Shown here: positions 1-11,450 of the stretch, one piece after another
How the letters are laid out: each line of letters opens with the position of its first letter
How positions within the stretch are numbered: the stretch's first letter is position 1
NCBI GenBank assembly: GCA_026874595.1
Contig: CM049307.1
Coordinates: 60,974,370 to 61,038,369, forward strand
Source: Sipunculus nudus
Lineage: Eukaryota > Annelida > Sipuncula > Golfingiida > Sipunculidae
Direction of reading: 5' to 3'
Length of the DNA stretch: 64,000 nt
The notes under the pieces: model-generated
Seen by the model: the letters and a program-made list of their open reading frames with translations, nothing else
The model's database searches: none
What the model was told of the DNA's origin: nothing
Program-made: the position numbers and the translations under genes

Positions 1-92
1 CTGCTGGATTTTGAGATGAAATTAGTAAAAGCAATATCTAAATACAGACTCGAAAGCAGTAAGAAATAAGAACTGCTGATATTTACAGTTAC

Positions 93-280
93 GAGTAAAA
101 ACTATCCAATCAGCGTAGCTCAACCAGAAGGCGTTATTTTTCTGGTTCAGATTTTCCCTCATCTCGACCTTTTCGTTGCCGATATAGATGTATTTGTATC
201 TTTCATTGGTGAAAGGTTCCCAGGTCACGTGGCCCTCCGTTTCCACGCCAGGTGCAGGGAGGGGCTCAGGTGTGGGGTTC
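93..280 (-). CDS. Esterase 1 exon 10
   Basis: Encodes NPTPEPLPAPGVE and the C-terminal catalytic-domain motif [13 protein letters not shown]. Acceptor TTTTTTGTAG. The donor at 92-91 (ACTC then GTAACT) leaves phase 1, the same as in the paralog. Without splicing, translation would add 24 unrelated residues and stop at 22-24. Confidence 0.8.
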
Positions 281-2903
281 CTACAAAAAAAAATAAAGCG
301 TCTCAAATTTGACGACTTAGCAGTTTTAGTGTAGTAGTTTTGGCATATATACTGGAGCTGAATGTCACGTGGTTTGATCCTCGTTGCAACAAATCTGAAA
401 TTTAAAGCTGGTCAAAAGACGTGTTTTGATGCCCACATTATATTTGACCCGCAACACCTTCTCACCAAACTAGCCACACCTATCTATGAAAACTGACACT
501 TTGTGTTCTGAAATCCTGCGAATCCTACGATCGGTCCTCCGAACATAACCCCTGCCGCCCGAGCTTTTCGGAATAAACGACCCTTTGCTGTAGTTATTAT
601 TACTTTAGCTTGCACTTACCCATATTTGGCAAAATTCGAGAAGAGGGTGATAGAATAGTTGCTGAAGCGTTTGTCTGTGTCAGTCCAAGGAAAGACGGTC
701 ATGAAGTCCAGCTTTGAATCCCGCAACACCTCTGGGTGATCTGGAGCCTGACACCAGCCCCAGTGGAATGGCAGATCTCCGATACCGTGTATCACGCCTG
801 AATAACATCTTCGAGTTAATGAAAACGCTTATAATAACATATTTTTTAACATGCATCAAAATGTCATTCATCTATAACTTTGCGAACCAGATTCTCCATG
901 GGTCAAAAAAGTATTTACCGAAGGATCGAAGACGCTCATTTAGAAGTTTAATTAATTTAACATTTATTAATGTTAAGTTAAAATATTTTCATTATAAGTA
1001 ATCTTGTAGTTTTCATACATGTTGCCTCTGAAAAAAATCTGTATTAGAAAATTTCTTTCAGTGTCAGTAATAATGTTTTCTGTACGTGTTCTGAGAGAAC
1101 ACAGATATATATAAAAATAGTAAGTTTCTCTTCTTTTGAATTTTAAGTTAAAGTATAATTTTGAATTTTTTAGTAATATTGAAATTTTATTGTTTATTTG
1201 TTTTATTTGAATTATTCGTATAAACATCAAATAAAACTTTGTTTCTATCACTGTCAATAATAATTTTAACTCTATTAATTAAAATAAAAATTTTTTTACC
1301 TCTCTACAGGTAAACAAGACAGCTATGATGATTAGGAAAGCTTACCGAACCATTCGGGTAAAATTTGATAGTGCGGACAGCCAAGGTAGGCGAACAGGTA
1401 TTCGTAGGTCTCATTATACTGCGCATGACTCTTCAAACTGTAGTCCAAACTGACACCATAAGCAATGTCTGTAACTGCCTACAATATTCATGAAACTGGA
1501 AACGTAAACAGATAAAAGCATACTGGACCTGTGGACCCATTTTAGGTTTTGTCATTGGCCCTCCTGGGTTGGACCCCTCCTTTTCCTGAATCGTGGATCC
1601 GTATAATGAAGATATAAAATTATAATATATTCATTTTTTGAACTTATAAACATGAAATTTCTGCGTGTGGAGCCTTTCTCTAGCACCTGATGGTATATGC
1701 TTGCTAAAAAGGATAACATAGTCAAAATTCTATGCAGCGGTTAAAACGAAGGAGATTTGGAACGATTCGAACGCGAGGAGTACATATTTGCACATGATAT
1801 CTATTTTTTTTTCAATTTGACCTTGACATAGTTTTTCAAGTCGTGACATAGTTTTCAAAGTCGTGATCGTTCGGCGATTTCCGACCTCCATTCACCTGTC
1901 GTAGTTGATCCCTGTTGTGTTCCGGTTCCTCGTCGTACGGCCAGTCTGTGAAAAAGTACTGCATGGCACGGCTCATGTACTCCTGGGTACCCTGCGGGTC
2001 ACGTGCCAACACCCAGCTGATCATACGGTTCCGGATAATATGATAATGTTCACTCCGATTCCACCCTCTCTCCATGGCCTCAGGTGCGACTGAAAGATAA
2101 AGCTAGGTGTGTTGGACGAGGTACGTACTTAAAGCTACCTGTTCACCTAACTTTTGAAAAATATTTTTTTTTGTGATTTCTGGCTTTCTCTGCGTATATA
2201 TTAATGATCTAAGGGTAATTCTGGTTATAAAATTTTTTTAACGCCTCCGTGAATGTATGAATTTGTTTAAACCTGTTTATCAACAACTTGTGTTTAAACA
2301 AAGCAATGTTGACAAATGCCAAAAGCATGTAACCTAAGTTGATAGGCTGCATATATGCGCAGGTATAAAGAACAAATCACCATGGCTTTGTTGAATTTAA
2401 TAAACACATTGATATAAAACAAAAAAAAAACAGCCTGTGTGCGGTGATATCCACGTTTTCTGGCCTATTTTATAAAAGCTCCAAGGGATTACCTTTAGTT
2501 TATAAAGGTCAGATAGGTGATTGGGCCAATTTAAATTCCAGGGAAAATGAACATGCTCTTTTCAGCAGGTTTAAACTGAATTTTCGGCTTGGTACTCGTT
2601 TTTCCCCGTTAGATTTAACATATTTTATTGTATGTGCGATTGAAAAACAGTGGTACTGCTATGTAAATGCCTCTTGCAGTAATAGTGTACAGTACATTTA
2701 CACAATACAATATTAACTCAAAGAATGAGAATGAACAAAACTTTGTTGGTCACATTCTTTAAATAACCAATTAGATAATTATAATATTGAAACTGCACGA
2801 TCAAGTTTTTTTTTAATTAAAACGTATTATTAAGAAAATAATGATGTCATGTGCTGTGTCCATAATGAAAGATTTTCATTCATAAATATATAGTAAATAT
2901 ATA

Positions 2904-2967
<64 letters not shown>

Positions 2968-4487
2968 GAATTATTTATTATTTAGAGATATTCCGGTTAA
3001 GAAAAGTGAAAGAGCATACAAAGCTTACACGGCAAGAGGTACGTAGTCCCGTCCTCTGACGTGTGGCCGGCCATGACTTTGACGTTTTTGTTGAACCTCC
3101 CCTGGTCTCTGAGTTTGTAAGGATCGTCAGGGAGGATCCCTTCTGGTCCATCAACCACAGGTGCAAATCCCAGACTGATGTAACCGGACTGCAGAGAAAT
3201 AAGTAGACTACATTCTATTGGATTCTTACACGCCAGTGATTTTTTTGTTTTGTTTTTAAATCTTGATTTATTTTTTAGGCATGAAAAACACTGTATAACA
3301 ACTGATATATTCAAAACGAATCTTATGGGTATCATACTGACACAAATTACACACGAGAACTGTATAGAGGAATACTTCTATCACACTATATATGCAGTAT
3401 CTGTTTATATAATATATATAATATATAATATATAGACTTTATATAATAGATAGAGCTTTTTTTTTCTGGGGTGCTCAATCATGCTGCAAAAGTTGGAAAA
3501 TATGGGTATGGATACCTATAATTTCAAGTTTGCAAGGAGATTTTTCATGGACCTTATAGGATGTCAAGTTGAAAGATTCTAGGTCTAGTCATTAAGATTT
3601 GTGCCCTGTTAACAGATGACAGCTACTTTTAAGGTCTCAAAATTTTTTTTAAAAATCGTAAAAAAGAAAAAAAATACAGGTGGCGTAAACAGTCTGCACA
3701 AACTGATGAACCATTCCATGATCAATATCCATGCAAAGAATCATGGTCATCAATGCATTAGTTGTTAAGATACTTGAGCTTTTGTATCGAATTTTCCATT
3801 ATTCTGGGGGGTACCTCAGAGCCCAATAGCTGGAAGAATATGGGTAACAGAGACCTAGTTTTAGGTTTCCAAGGAAATCTTTCATGGACCTCTCCGGATA
3901 GTTAGAAGATTTCAGATTCAGAGGTTACGATTTGTGCCTGGTTGGTTAAAACATATTTACCTGATATTGACCTGATAGACATTTAGAAAAATATAGTTAA
4001 TATAGATAATAGTTACATTACATTTCATGAAATTTTCAACATAAAAAACGTCTTGATGATTTCTGATATGTGAAGACATGATCAAGTATACATTGATTGA
4101 CTATTAAAATGAAATCTGATGACCCATGTAATAAGATAGACATTAATTTATCTGTTTGTCGTCTTCATGGATTTGACATGAAAGAAGTTATTATATCAGG
4201 GATTATATTTTGTAATTGCTCCTGAAGTAGTTGTCGTGCGATTCCTTAGTATGAACACATTAACTCACAGACGGACAGCACGACAGACGGACGGACGCCG
4301 GACAAAGGGTGATCGCTATAGCTCGCACGACTTTCAGTCAGCTTAGCGAAAAAATCGTGATTCGTGAAATGGATCAGTACGGTCAGCAGGTGGCGTGCGC
4401 GCTATGTCTATGTATAGCTCAACTAATCGCGCCCGCTGCAAGCTCGTTTCTACAGAATTTCCCCAGGTTCAGGAGTTATCAAACGTT

Positions 4488-4582
<95 letters not shown>

Positions 4583-7500
4583 TACCGGGTGACAGCTTTT
4601 AGAATGTGGCCATTCCACAGGTTGGCGGAGACATTTAATCGTGTATCGAATCGCTGTCATACTAATAGGCGACTTTATATGGATAGTGTATCAGGAAACA
4701 GACTTTGTCAGAGCCCCGAAAGAAGAGCCTGTTTGGGTTAATTTAAATTAAATATTATGTATTTATATCGTACACGCCTTTATTGTTTTTATTGTAATGT
4801 TGTTAATAACAAAAGTTGTGCTTGCTTTATTCTTTTTTAAGTTTTCACATTTTTTAGTACGGTATAAATAAACGTGTACGACACACTTCTTTTTTAATTT
4901 ACTGTCTTATTATGCAGAATTAGGCGGTAAACTAAATCAGTAATTCAAAATTATAATTAATAGCTACCTAAGTTAGCAACGTATGGCCAGACGAGCTGTT
5001 GTAAGACCCTTATAGTCAAACCTAACTTAGGGGACCACCTCGGAAATGGAACCACTTTATCTCAGTCCCGCTTGGTGATCGTAAATCGGAGGTTTTACTG
5101 TATATATAACATGTAAATATACTTACGATTAGTGTTGGGACGATATGGGTTTTTGATATCATGATAATTATTCAAATTTTATCGCGATATACCGTGATAT
5201 CGCGATATTTTTAATTATATATAATGGCATTAATAAGCCATTAATAATGATATTTATAACAACCACCTTTAAAGTCTTGACTTTATACAAGGGGTTAAGT
5301 ATTAATATCATTTACACCTATTGTGCCAGTACCACAGAAAGACTCATTAAGTGATGTAAGTTGCATGAAGGTCCTGCAGGTGTGCAAGCTTGAGGCGCGG
5401 GAAGTCCTGCTCCCATCGTCAAATCATGCTTGTCAGAACTTTCCATCAGTTTCCTGTAGCTACATAAAAGCCGGAGAATCCCGGCTAATTTTCGGAGAGC
5501 GTGTGATACCAATCATGGCTAAATATACCATCCAAATTTTATATGGCAAAATATGCAACCCGTATGGAATGTTCGATTCAGTTGTGACACTTTTATGTTG
5601 AAATTTTCGTTCCATGCAATAAAAGCATAAATATGTGTATTTATTGCTCTTTAATTATAATGTTATTATCTCCTGGAATTCTCAAGTTTTTGTCCTCTCT
5701 GATTCATCCTGCTACTTCCGGACATTTCCGACTAATCCCGAAGTTTGTAAGCACACGGTTCCACCCACACGCGGACATTTCAGACGAATCCCGAAGTCTG
5801 TAAGCACACGGTTCCACCCACACGCGTGTATTCAAATACATGTGGTTTATAAAAATAAATGTGATTCTTTGAAATAAATTTATTTTGAACCTCAAGGGCT
5901 TGCTTGTGAACCAAAATCGTGAACAAAAAATGATATCGTGGTATCGCGATAATAGGAAAGTTGACGGTATGATAACCGTAGCTGTCAGATATCGTGATAA
6001 TACCGTATACCGGTAACCGTCCCAACCCTACTTACGATATTGTCTACATAAGCGTTCCGGATCTGGTCAAACGTTTTTCCTCTCAGACAGGTGATCATTT
6101 CTTGTGAGGGGCTGACGGGACAGCTCAGCTGGCGGGCTACCTGTCTGGTGTACTCTTCCGGCGGTACACCTGGCGGGTTGTAGGCCCACGGCGACATGTC
6201 AGTCCCGCTGATCATGAGCGCCTGGTGGAACAAACCTGAGCAGACGACAAAACGGAAGTTTTGCTACAATAGGGTGATACCCACAATTCCGTACTTTAAA
6301 TAAGCACCATTTTAACATGTCAATGTTTTTATCATTCAGTTTCCTTGAAAATTACACACTTTCCGCAATAGAAAAAGAAAAATAATATTTCAAAATATTT
6401 TCATCCATGCGAGTTTCGAGTCAGTTGCAAAAACGATTTTGAATTAAAGGTAACCCATCTATATGGCACTGGAATTACACATCTTCCTATATAAAACAAA
6501 AAAAAAAAAAAAGAATTTTCAAGTTCCAGCATATAATATTGTAATCTGTACCAATATCGTACATGTATTCTTTAACGATATATCTTTCAATATGACCAAA
6601 ATATTTAGATTCATGTTAAAAATTTATTGTCAGGATTTGTAAATGCTACTTTATGAAAAAAGGATAATTGTTCTGTCATAAAGATCTGTCCGTAAAGGCT
6701 TCGTTAAATCATAATACAGCTGCTGGTAAGTGGGATATTATCCTCAGGAGTTTTAATTTATGTGGTCGATGCACTCTAAATATCTAAATATCTCTAAATA
6801 TCTGTAAAACTAACATTTTGCCCTAAGGGTACATTCGTTAGAAAACAACACCCTGAACAGAAAAAAAATCTTCCCAAAAAGGCTCTGATAGCCTGAACTG
6901 ATCCAATATTTTCAAGTATTTGAAGACATTTTTTTTTACTTCAAGTTATTTTAAGATGACTATACGTGATCCAGCGCTCAAATTAAAACCAAGCGTGAAC
7001 TAAAAAAGCACCCAGAGAGCTAAAACCCCCGCCAATGCAGCTCATTACCCCCATATGGCATTGTCAGAAATGCAGCATTTTTCCTTTTAAAAAATTCCTC
7101 GACCCAGATGATGATCTGCATCACCCCCACAATTTAATCATTCCTTGTTCCTTTTATCATTGCCGAGCTATCCTGAAAATTTCTTCAAAATCCGGGGGTA
7201 TATGCTGATCAAGTCCAGGAGGATAATAGGTGCAGATAATTTAGTGGTTTATGCAGAGTCTTTATACCTTCAGACTTCGGGGACAAAATATGGAAACCGG
7301 CACTGCTGGCGCCTGCGCTCTGACCGAAGATTGTGACCTTGTTAGGGTTCCCTCCAAAAAACTTGATGTTATCTCTTACGAAAATCAGGGACTCTCGCTG
7401 GTCCCAAAGTCCCCAGTTACCCCTGGCAACGTCGTCTCCTGTGCTAGCAAAACCTGCAAATATTTACGGTTTATTTATTTATGTGCACCTTACAAAAACA

Positions 7501-10500
7501 AAATCCTCATCCTCCCAAAAGTCTAATTCCATTACAGGTATATAAATGACTGAATACTATGTGTATTATTTCACTCTATTACTAGTATTATTTCGTTTTA
7601 CTGGAATGCAAAAGCTTCGAAGCAAAAACATCGCGGAACACGGTTTATTCCCCTTTTACAAGTAACTATTGTTCTGTATGTGAGTAAACACAGTCCATTT
7701 TTACCATAACAAGACTGCGTGACCAGAGGTCCGGCTTTGCGCATGCACGATAACTCTCCAACATTAAAAAAACATGACAGGAGAAATGCAGAAGAAATTA
7801 ACGCCGGTTGGATTGTTGCGGTACAGGGAGCAGGTGGCGAGTGAGTTATGATTATGTTTTGCACCACTGGTCTCGCCAGGTGCAAGATTATTTCCACTTG
7901 TCTACAGGAGTAAGGAGATGGTTCCTGAGCAAAATATTAGCATAATATTGCAAAAAGAAAACACTATACTTCATGTATATTTATCACACCTGGTGTGTGA
8001 ACAGGTCCCATTACAACTACAAATTTACGCACACACACGTATAGATTCTGCTTCTCGCACACTAATTTCTTCGCCTGGTCTACATGGCGCATGGTCCAGT
8101 AAATCGACAAAGTATTAAATTTAATGGGGAATGTTTACATTTTGTAAACAGCAGAAAAAGACACAGCCTACCTATTGCACCAACCCGGTAATTGGCCACG
8201 ACAACTATAACTCCTCTGACGGCGTAGAAGTGACCAGGATACATAACATTGGAACCGCTGGCGTAAGCCCCGCCGTAATAATACACCATCACCGCGTATG
8301 TCTCGTTACCAACAGGCTTGAGAAGAAAAACCATATCGTAACTACATAAACAGAGAAAACGTTGACAGCACGTCTTTACAATCCCTTGATTTGTGTTTTA
8401 TTCAGTAATAAGCCTATTATCAAATGTTCACGTTTATTATAGTACCATATAACCCCATCATGTTTCAGTGCCAGTGCCTGTTCCTTGCCTCGAGAAAAGA
8501 TTTACAAACAGACAGAAAAAAAGATCATGCACCCATATACAGGTCAGGAATAATAAATAAATGTAACTGACGTTATGTTTCAACTCGAAGCTTTTAATTA
8601 AAGCCTAAATAAAATACTAGTAGTTTACATGAAACAGACGGAAGGACATATAAATGTGCAAAAACATAATATCTTTGTTAAAAACGCGGTTATGTTTCAT
8701 GAACTAATTTTGTTTTACATTTCCTGTTTACCATGTTCGTGAGATTCGGACTGGAAATCTATTTACCATTATTTATTTTGGAGGATTCAAAGGTTAGGGT
8801 GCTAATTTTACGGTCATATTATAATTACTTCTCAATGTACATGTATATTGATTTATTATAATTAACCATGTGACATTCAAAAATTAAAAAAAAAAATCGG
8901 ATTCCTTCCTTATTTTTTACGTGTGGTATTCAGACATATTCAGTGTATAGATGTTCATGTTTACATGTAGTGTATAAACGTTCAGACTTACGTGTTCTTT
9001 ATATATGTTCAGACTAAAGTGTACTCTATAGATGTTCAGACTTACTTGTGGTGTATAGATGTTTAGACTTACGTGTGGCGTATAGATGTTTAGACTTACG
9101 TGTGGCGTATAGATGTTTAGACTTACGTGTGGTGAATAGATTTTAAGACTTACGTGTTGTGTACAGATGTGAAGACTGACATGAAGTGTATAGATGTTAA
9201 TTAAGACTTACGTGTGGTGTATTAATGTTAAGACTTACGTGTGGTGTATAGATGTTTAGATGCAGACAGTCTTCCTTGATGTCATTCCAGTCGGGATGGG
9301 TATCCACTCCGCCGCCACATGACGATCGGAATTCAGTGCAGTTCAAGATGCCATTCCAATTCTCTACTGTTTCTGGTTTCTGAATTGATATAGTTATATA
9401 ACAAATATGATATGATTCCGTATAGAGCAGAAAGTTTAGTGTCAACTAGTGTGTTAATCCAGGCTCAAGTGCACTTTTACATTTTACCCATATAAATACT
9501 TGTAAATATTGTTTATGCTATGGATTCAATATTGTTGAGGATGAAGCTCACTTTATGCAAGAGTGTAAATTATATCACGATTTGAGGTTAAAATATATTA
9601 GACAAGACTTGCATTATCCAAGTGAACAAAATTTTATAAAATTATTTAATTTAGATAATCCATTTGAAATATCAAAAGTTGCTGCATATGTGTTTAATTC
9701 GTTTTTGAGGAGACGGAAAATGATAGATGGTTGAATTATGTATTTTAAACAGTACTCACTGTTGACAGCACAATAGATTCATTGTGTACTTAGGTGTGCA
9801 ATAATGTTACATGTGTTTATGGCACGATTGATTAGTCATTTTAAGACTGTTACTTAACATTATATTGTTGTAATTTTTGAACTGACTGTTTATTGAAATG
9901 TAATTATGTTTATCCTCACAGATGATGGCAAAACAGATTTATATGTATGTAGGTATGCAGTTCTGTTACTTGTGTTAATGGCAGTGTTTACTAGAAAATA
10001 TAAGACTGCTACCTTCCATTGGATTGATGTACTTTTTAAAATTGAATATTTATTGAAATGTTTGGAACTTTGGGCCTGAGGCCTTTTTCCTGAATAAAGT
10101 TCTGTTCTGTTCTGTTCATATAAATACTATAACAGGTTCACAATTAGCCATCGTGCGCGGGTGACTCATAGATTTGGGGAGCACTGCCCACAGACCACAC
10201 ATGATGAGTGTGGCGTCTCTGAAATGATATTTCTGTGATTACGACAGCAGTTCTGACAGAAGATCAATCACACCACGTAGGCACGGAAGATTCACAGATT
10301 GTCGTATAAATAACATGTGCCCCAGGTATGATAAATAAGATGAAAAAAATGCATAATAAATATGATGAACTAAGTGCGTTTACAAGAAACGAAATGTGTG
10401 AAAAGGGCCAGCAGTTTTTCAGGGACATAATTAATATGCCAGCTATAGTTCGGGCAAATAATGGAAGTGAAATAACAGGGTTCGTAATACTTTCAAATGT

Positions 10501-11387
10501 TGACTTTTCCAACGGAAAGGCAAAAAAACTTGGTTTTGACTTCCGCAGGAAAATTTGCCTTTCCGCTATAGATGCATCCTATCATCATAATTATGAAAAT
10601 ATCAATCAATTCCGTTTAGATTTTTTTTGGGAGAACGGTTAACCTGCGTCCAAATGGCAACACCCGACAATCTCTTTGTTATGAATGCTGTGACTGAGTA
10701 CCCAGTAACGTATTTCCCTACAAAGTAAGAATGGGGGTGGGGTTAAGACTGACTCCCGGCTCTATTATGCGTCTGCTGCTCTGCATATCACGGAGCTTTA
10801 TGATTTCATCAGCAATGAGAAGCCATAATAGCGCGGGGGACCAGTCTAGCTGGGGGTTTCCAAGTTACCATTATGTGAGGGGAATTTTCGTTTTTACGTG
10901 TTTTATTATGCGTGACGCGGGGAATATTTGGAAGTTCACCATTCCCATAGATTGGTACAAAATGAAAATTAAATGCCTTTCCGGTCACGTGTTTGCATGT
11001 CTGAGACAGGCGTTATTACGACCCCTGCATAAGTAAAGCTAAATAATGGCACATTTTTTTTATGTCACTTGGCATTTGAAATAAACCGAAAATTGCGATC
11101 CTTTCTAGATCTAATAAACACAAAACCATAAAATACGCACATGCTTAAACAAAATGAAGGGCTTAATCTGTTACGAGAGTTAATTGGGAAGTCTTACTCA
11201 CGGCAAAGCGGAGGTCGCCGACTGGTGGTTTGGCAAAGGGAACTCCCTTGAATGATGCGACCTGCTGGCCATCATTTAGAGTGACAACACTGCCCCGGAC
11301 AGAACCATGTCTCGTGTTAACGACCACGCCTGTTGCTGGGAGGAGCAGCCCAGCACAGAGACCGAGCAGTAAACACCAAGACGCCAT
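93..11387 (-). CDS. Secreted type-B carboxylesterase (cholinesterase-like), gene 1, exons 1-10, 3' end outside window
   Basis: Alpha/beta-hydrolase of the carboxylesterase type-B family, predicted to hydrolyse esters outside the cell; substrate unknown. Exons in order: 11202-11387, 9239-9379, 8172-8316, 7268-7453, 6036-6235, 3029-3188, 1896-2089, 1346-1478, 620-797, 93-280. All junctions are GT-AG and the phases join without a frameshift. Residues 1-20 are a signal peptide ([20 protein letters not shown]). The oxyanion-hole motif YGGAY is at 123-127, the nucleophile Ser203 is in GQSAG, the acid is in SEDGTTY (331-332), and the catalytic His452 is in VIHG. The family more often has GESAG. The start ATG follows AAG and precedes GCG. 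Exon 10 could read through to a TAA at 22-24 (593 aa in all), but similarity to the paralog stops at WIVF. I therefore prefer the donor at 92-91, with further exons left of the window. A cholinesterase function is not shown. Confidence 0.9.
620..797 (-). CDS. Esterase 1 exon 9 (catalytic His)
   Basis: 178 nt, phase 1 to 2. Encodes GVIHGIGDLPFHWGWCQ with the triad His452, then [15 protein letters not shown]. Longer open frames on both strands over this interval are shadows. Confidence 0.9.
1346..1478 (-). CDS. Esterase 1 exon 8
   Basis: 133 nt, phase 0 to 1. Encodes AVTDIAYGVSLDYSLKSHA and [11 protein letters not shown]. Matches esterase 2 exon 8 along its whole length. The longest open frames over this stretch read other frames. 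Confidence 0.88.
1896..2089 (-). CDS. Esterase 1 exon 7
   Basis: 194 nt, phase 1 to 0. Encodes [15 protein letters not shown] and the acidic stretch [13 protein letters not shown]. Acceptor TTTCAG, donor GTGAAT. Confidence 0.9.
2904..2966. repeat. (TA)n microsatellite in esterase 1 intron 6
   Basis: About 30 uninterrupted TA units beginning 60 bases downstream of the exon 6 donor. Confidence 0.95.
3029..3188 (-). CDS. Esterase 1 exon 6 (catalytic acid)
   Basis: 160 nt. Encodes [14 protein letters not shown], then LPDDP and [10 protein letters not shown], which aligns with the family DEG motif and supplies the acidic triad residue. Ends CCG T before GTAAG (phase 1). Confidence 0.92.
3440..4340. 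repeat. Dispersed repeat with CAGACGGACGGACG end, esterase 1 intron 5
   Basis: Two related sub-units (around 3470 and 3810) share TGGAAGAATATGGGTA-like and TTTCATGGACCT blocks. The region ends in CGACAGACGGACGGACGCCGG (from 4271), an end also seen in the tandem families near 20.8, 45.7 and 58.1 kb. No coding potential is seen. Confidence 0.5.
4491..4580. repeat. (CA)n-(TA)n compound microsatellite
   Basis: About 20 CA units run straight into about 25 TA units. Open frames across it read alternating TH and YI only and are artefacts. Confidence 0.95.
5130..6030. mobile_element. Non-autonomous hAT-like DNA transposon on the exon 5 donor
   Basis: Ends are inverted repeats: TAGTGTTGGGACG at the left, and the complement of CGTCCCAACCCTA at the right. 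It is flanked by the 8-bp duplication CTTACGAT (5122-5129 and 6031-6038), the length hAT elements make. Both subterminal regions hold many copies of the palindrome TATCGCGATA. A direct repeat of about 52 bp is found at 5718-5825. No transposase is visible, so the element is non-autonomous. The duplicated target is the esterase 1 exon 5 splice donor. Confidence 0.85.
6036..6235 (-). CDS. Esterase 1 exon 5
   Basis: Encodes [12 protein letters not shown], which continues the strand after the Ser elbow; phase 1 to 0, 200 nt. The last three bases and the donor lie inside the target-site duplication of the hAT-like element at 5130-6030. Confidence 0.92.
7268..7453 (-). CDS. Esterase 1 exon 4 (catalytic Ser)
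   Basis: Phase 1 to phase 1, 186 nt. Contains [13 protein letters not shown] and the nucleophile elbow [10 protein letters not shown] (Ser203). Acceptor TTTGCAG, donor GTATAA. Confidence 0.93.
8172..8316 (-). CDS. Esterase 1 exon 3 (oxyanion hole)
   Basis: Residues 110-157 plus one base. Starts PVGNETY (a possible N-glycosylation site), carries YGGAY, and ends NYRVGAIG with the Gly codon split. Acceptor CAAG, donor GTAGGC. Confidence 0.9.
8937..9262 (-). repeat. 27-bp minisatellite built from the exon 2 splice donor
   Basis: About 12-13 units of roughly 27 bp (core on the plus strand ttacgtgtggtgtatagatg then tttagac). On the coding strand each unit is the last bases of exon 2 plus its GTAAGT donor and adjoining intron. 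The most exon-like units abut the exon; those further out are more diverged. The unit is 9 codons long, so the frame is kept between neighbouring units. Confidence 0.85.
9239..9379 (-). CDS. Esterase 1 exon 2
   Basis: 47 codons, phase 0 to 0, containing the motif EDCLHLNIYTPH (family EDCLxLNxxxP). The acceptor is TTCAG before AAACCAG. The donor GTAAGT is the first of a tandem series: the exon end and donor are repeated downstream in the minisatellite at 8937-9262. Confidence 0.92.
9471..10119 (+). mobile_element. 3' end of a LINE (non-LTR retrotransposon), antisense in esterase 1 intron 1
   Basis: The frame ending with the stop at 9732-9734 reads the zinc-binding tail typical of LINE ORF2: CKYC, then VEDEAHFMQEC and KLYHDLRLKYIR. 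A 3' UTR of about 380 bases follows, ending in AATAAAG and a TTCTG tandem tail (10095-10119). It is 5'-truncated, as LINE insertions usually are. Confidence 0.75.
11202..11387 (-). CDS. Esterase 1 exon 1 (start, signal peptide)
   Basis: Encodes residues 1-62, from the ATG to ...PPVGDLRFA, and ends in phase 0 at donor GTGAGT. It contains the signal peptide and the family motif FKGVPFAKPPVGDLRF. Confidence 0.92.
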
Positions 11388-11450
11388 CTTAACTGTGAGC
11401 CCAATATGAAAGGTCCGTTGCCAAACAAAACCGAGTGTATTTATCTTTCG
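11388..11450 (-). promoter_or_regulatory. Esterase 1 proximal promoter and 5' UTR
   Basis: A TATA-like GATAAATAC (complement of 11437-11445) lies about 50 bases before the ATG. The stretch just before the ATG (GGGCTCACAGTTAAG) resembles that of esterase 2, so the duplication included the promoter-proximal leader. The start site is inferred. Confidence 0.4.

Noticed and set aside
22-92. Esterase 1 ending at the TAA at 22-24 with a 24-residue tail
   Set aside because: Similarity to the paralog stops abruptly at WIVF and a phase-matching donor is present. Both unspliced tails happen to be 24 codons, but they share no sequence. Kept only as an alternative.
1836-3335. Open frames on either strand overlapping esterase exons (for example 1905-2093 plus, 680-871 minus, 42806-42997 plus)
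   Set aside because: Shadows of the true exons, which show conserved motifs and splice sites in another frame or strand.
4309-4602. Coding frames across the CA/TA microsatellites (also 13668-14049, 31495-31821, 54537-54767)
   Set aside because: They read only alternating dipeptides from simple repeats.
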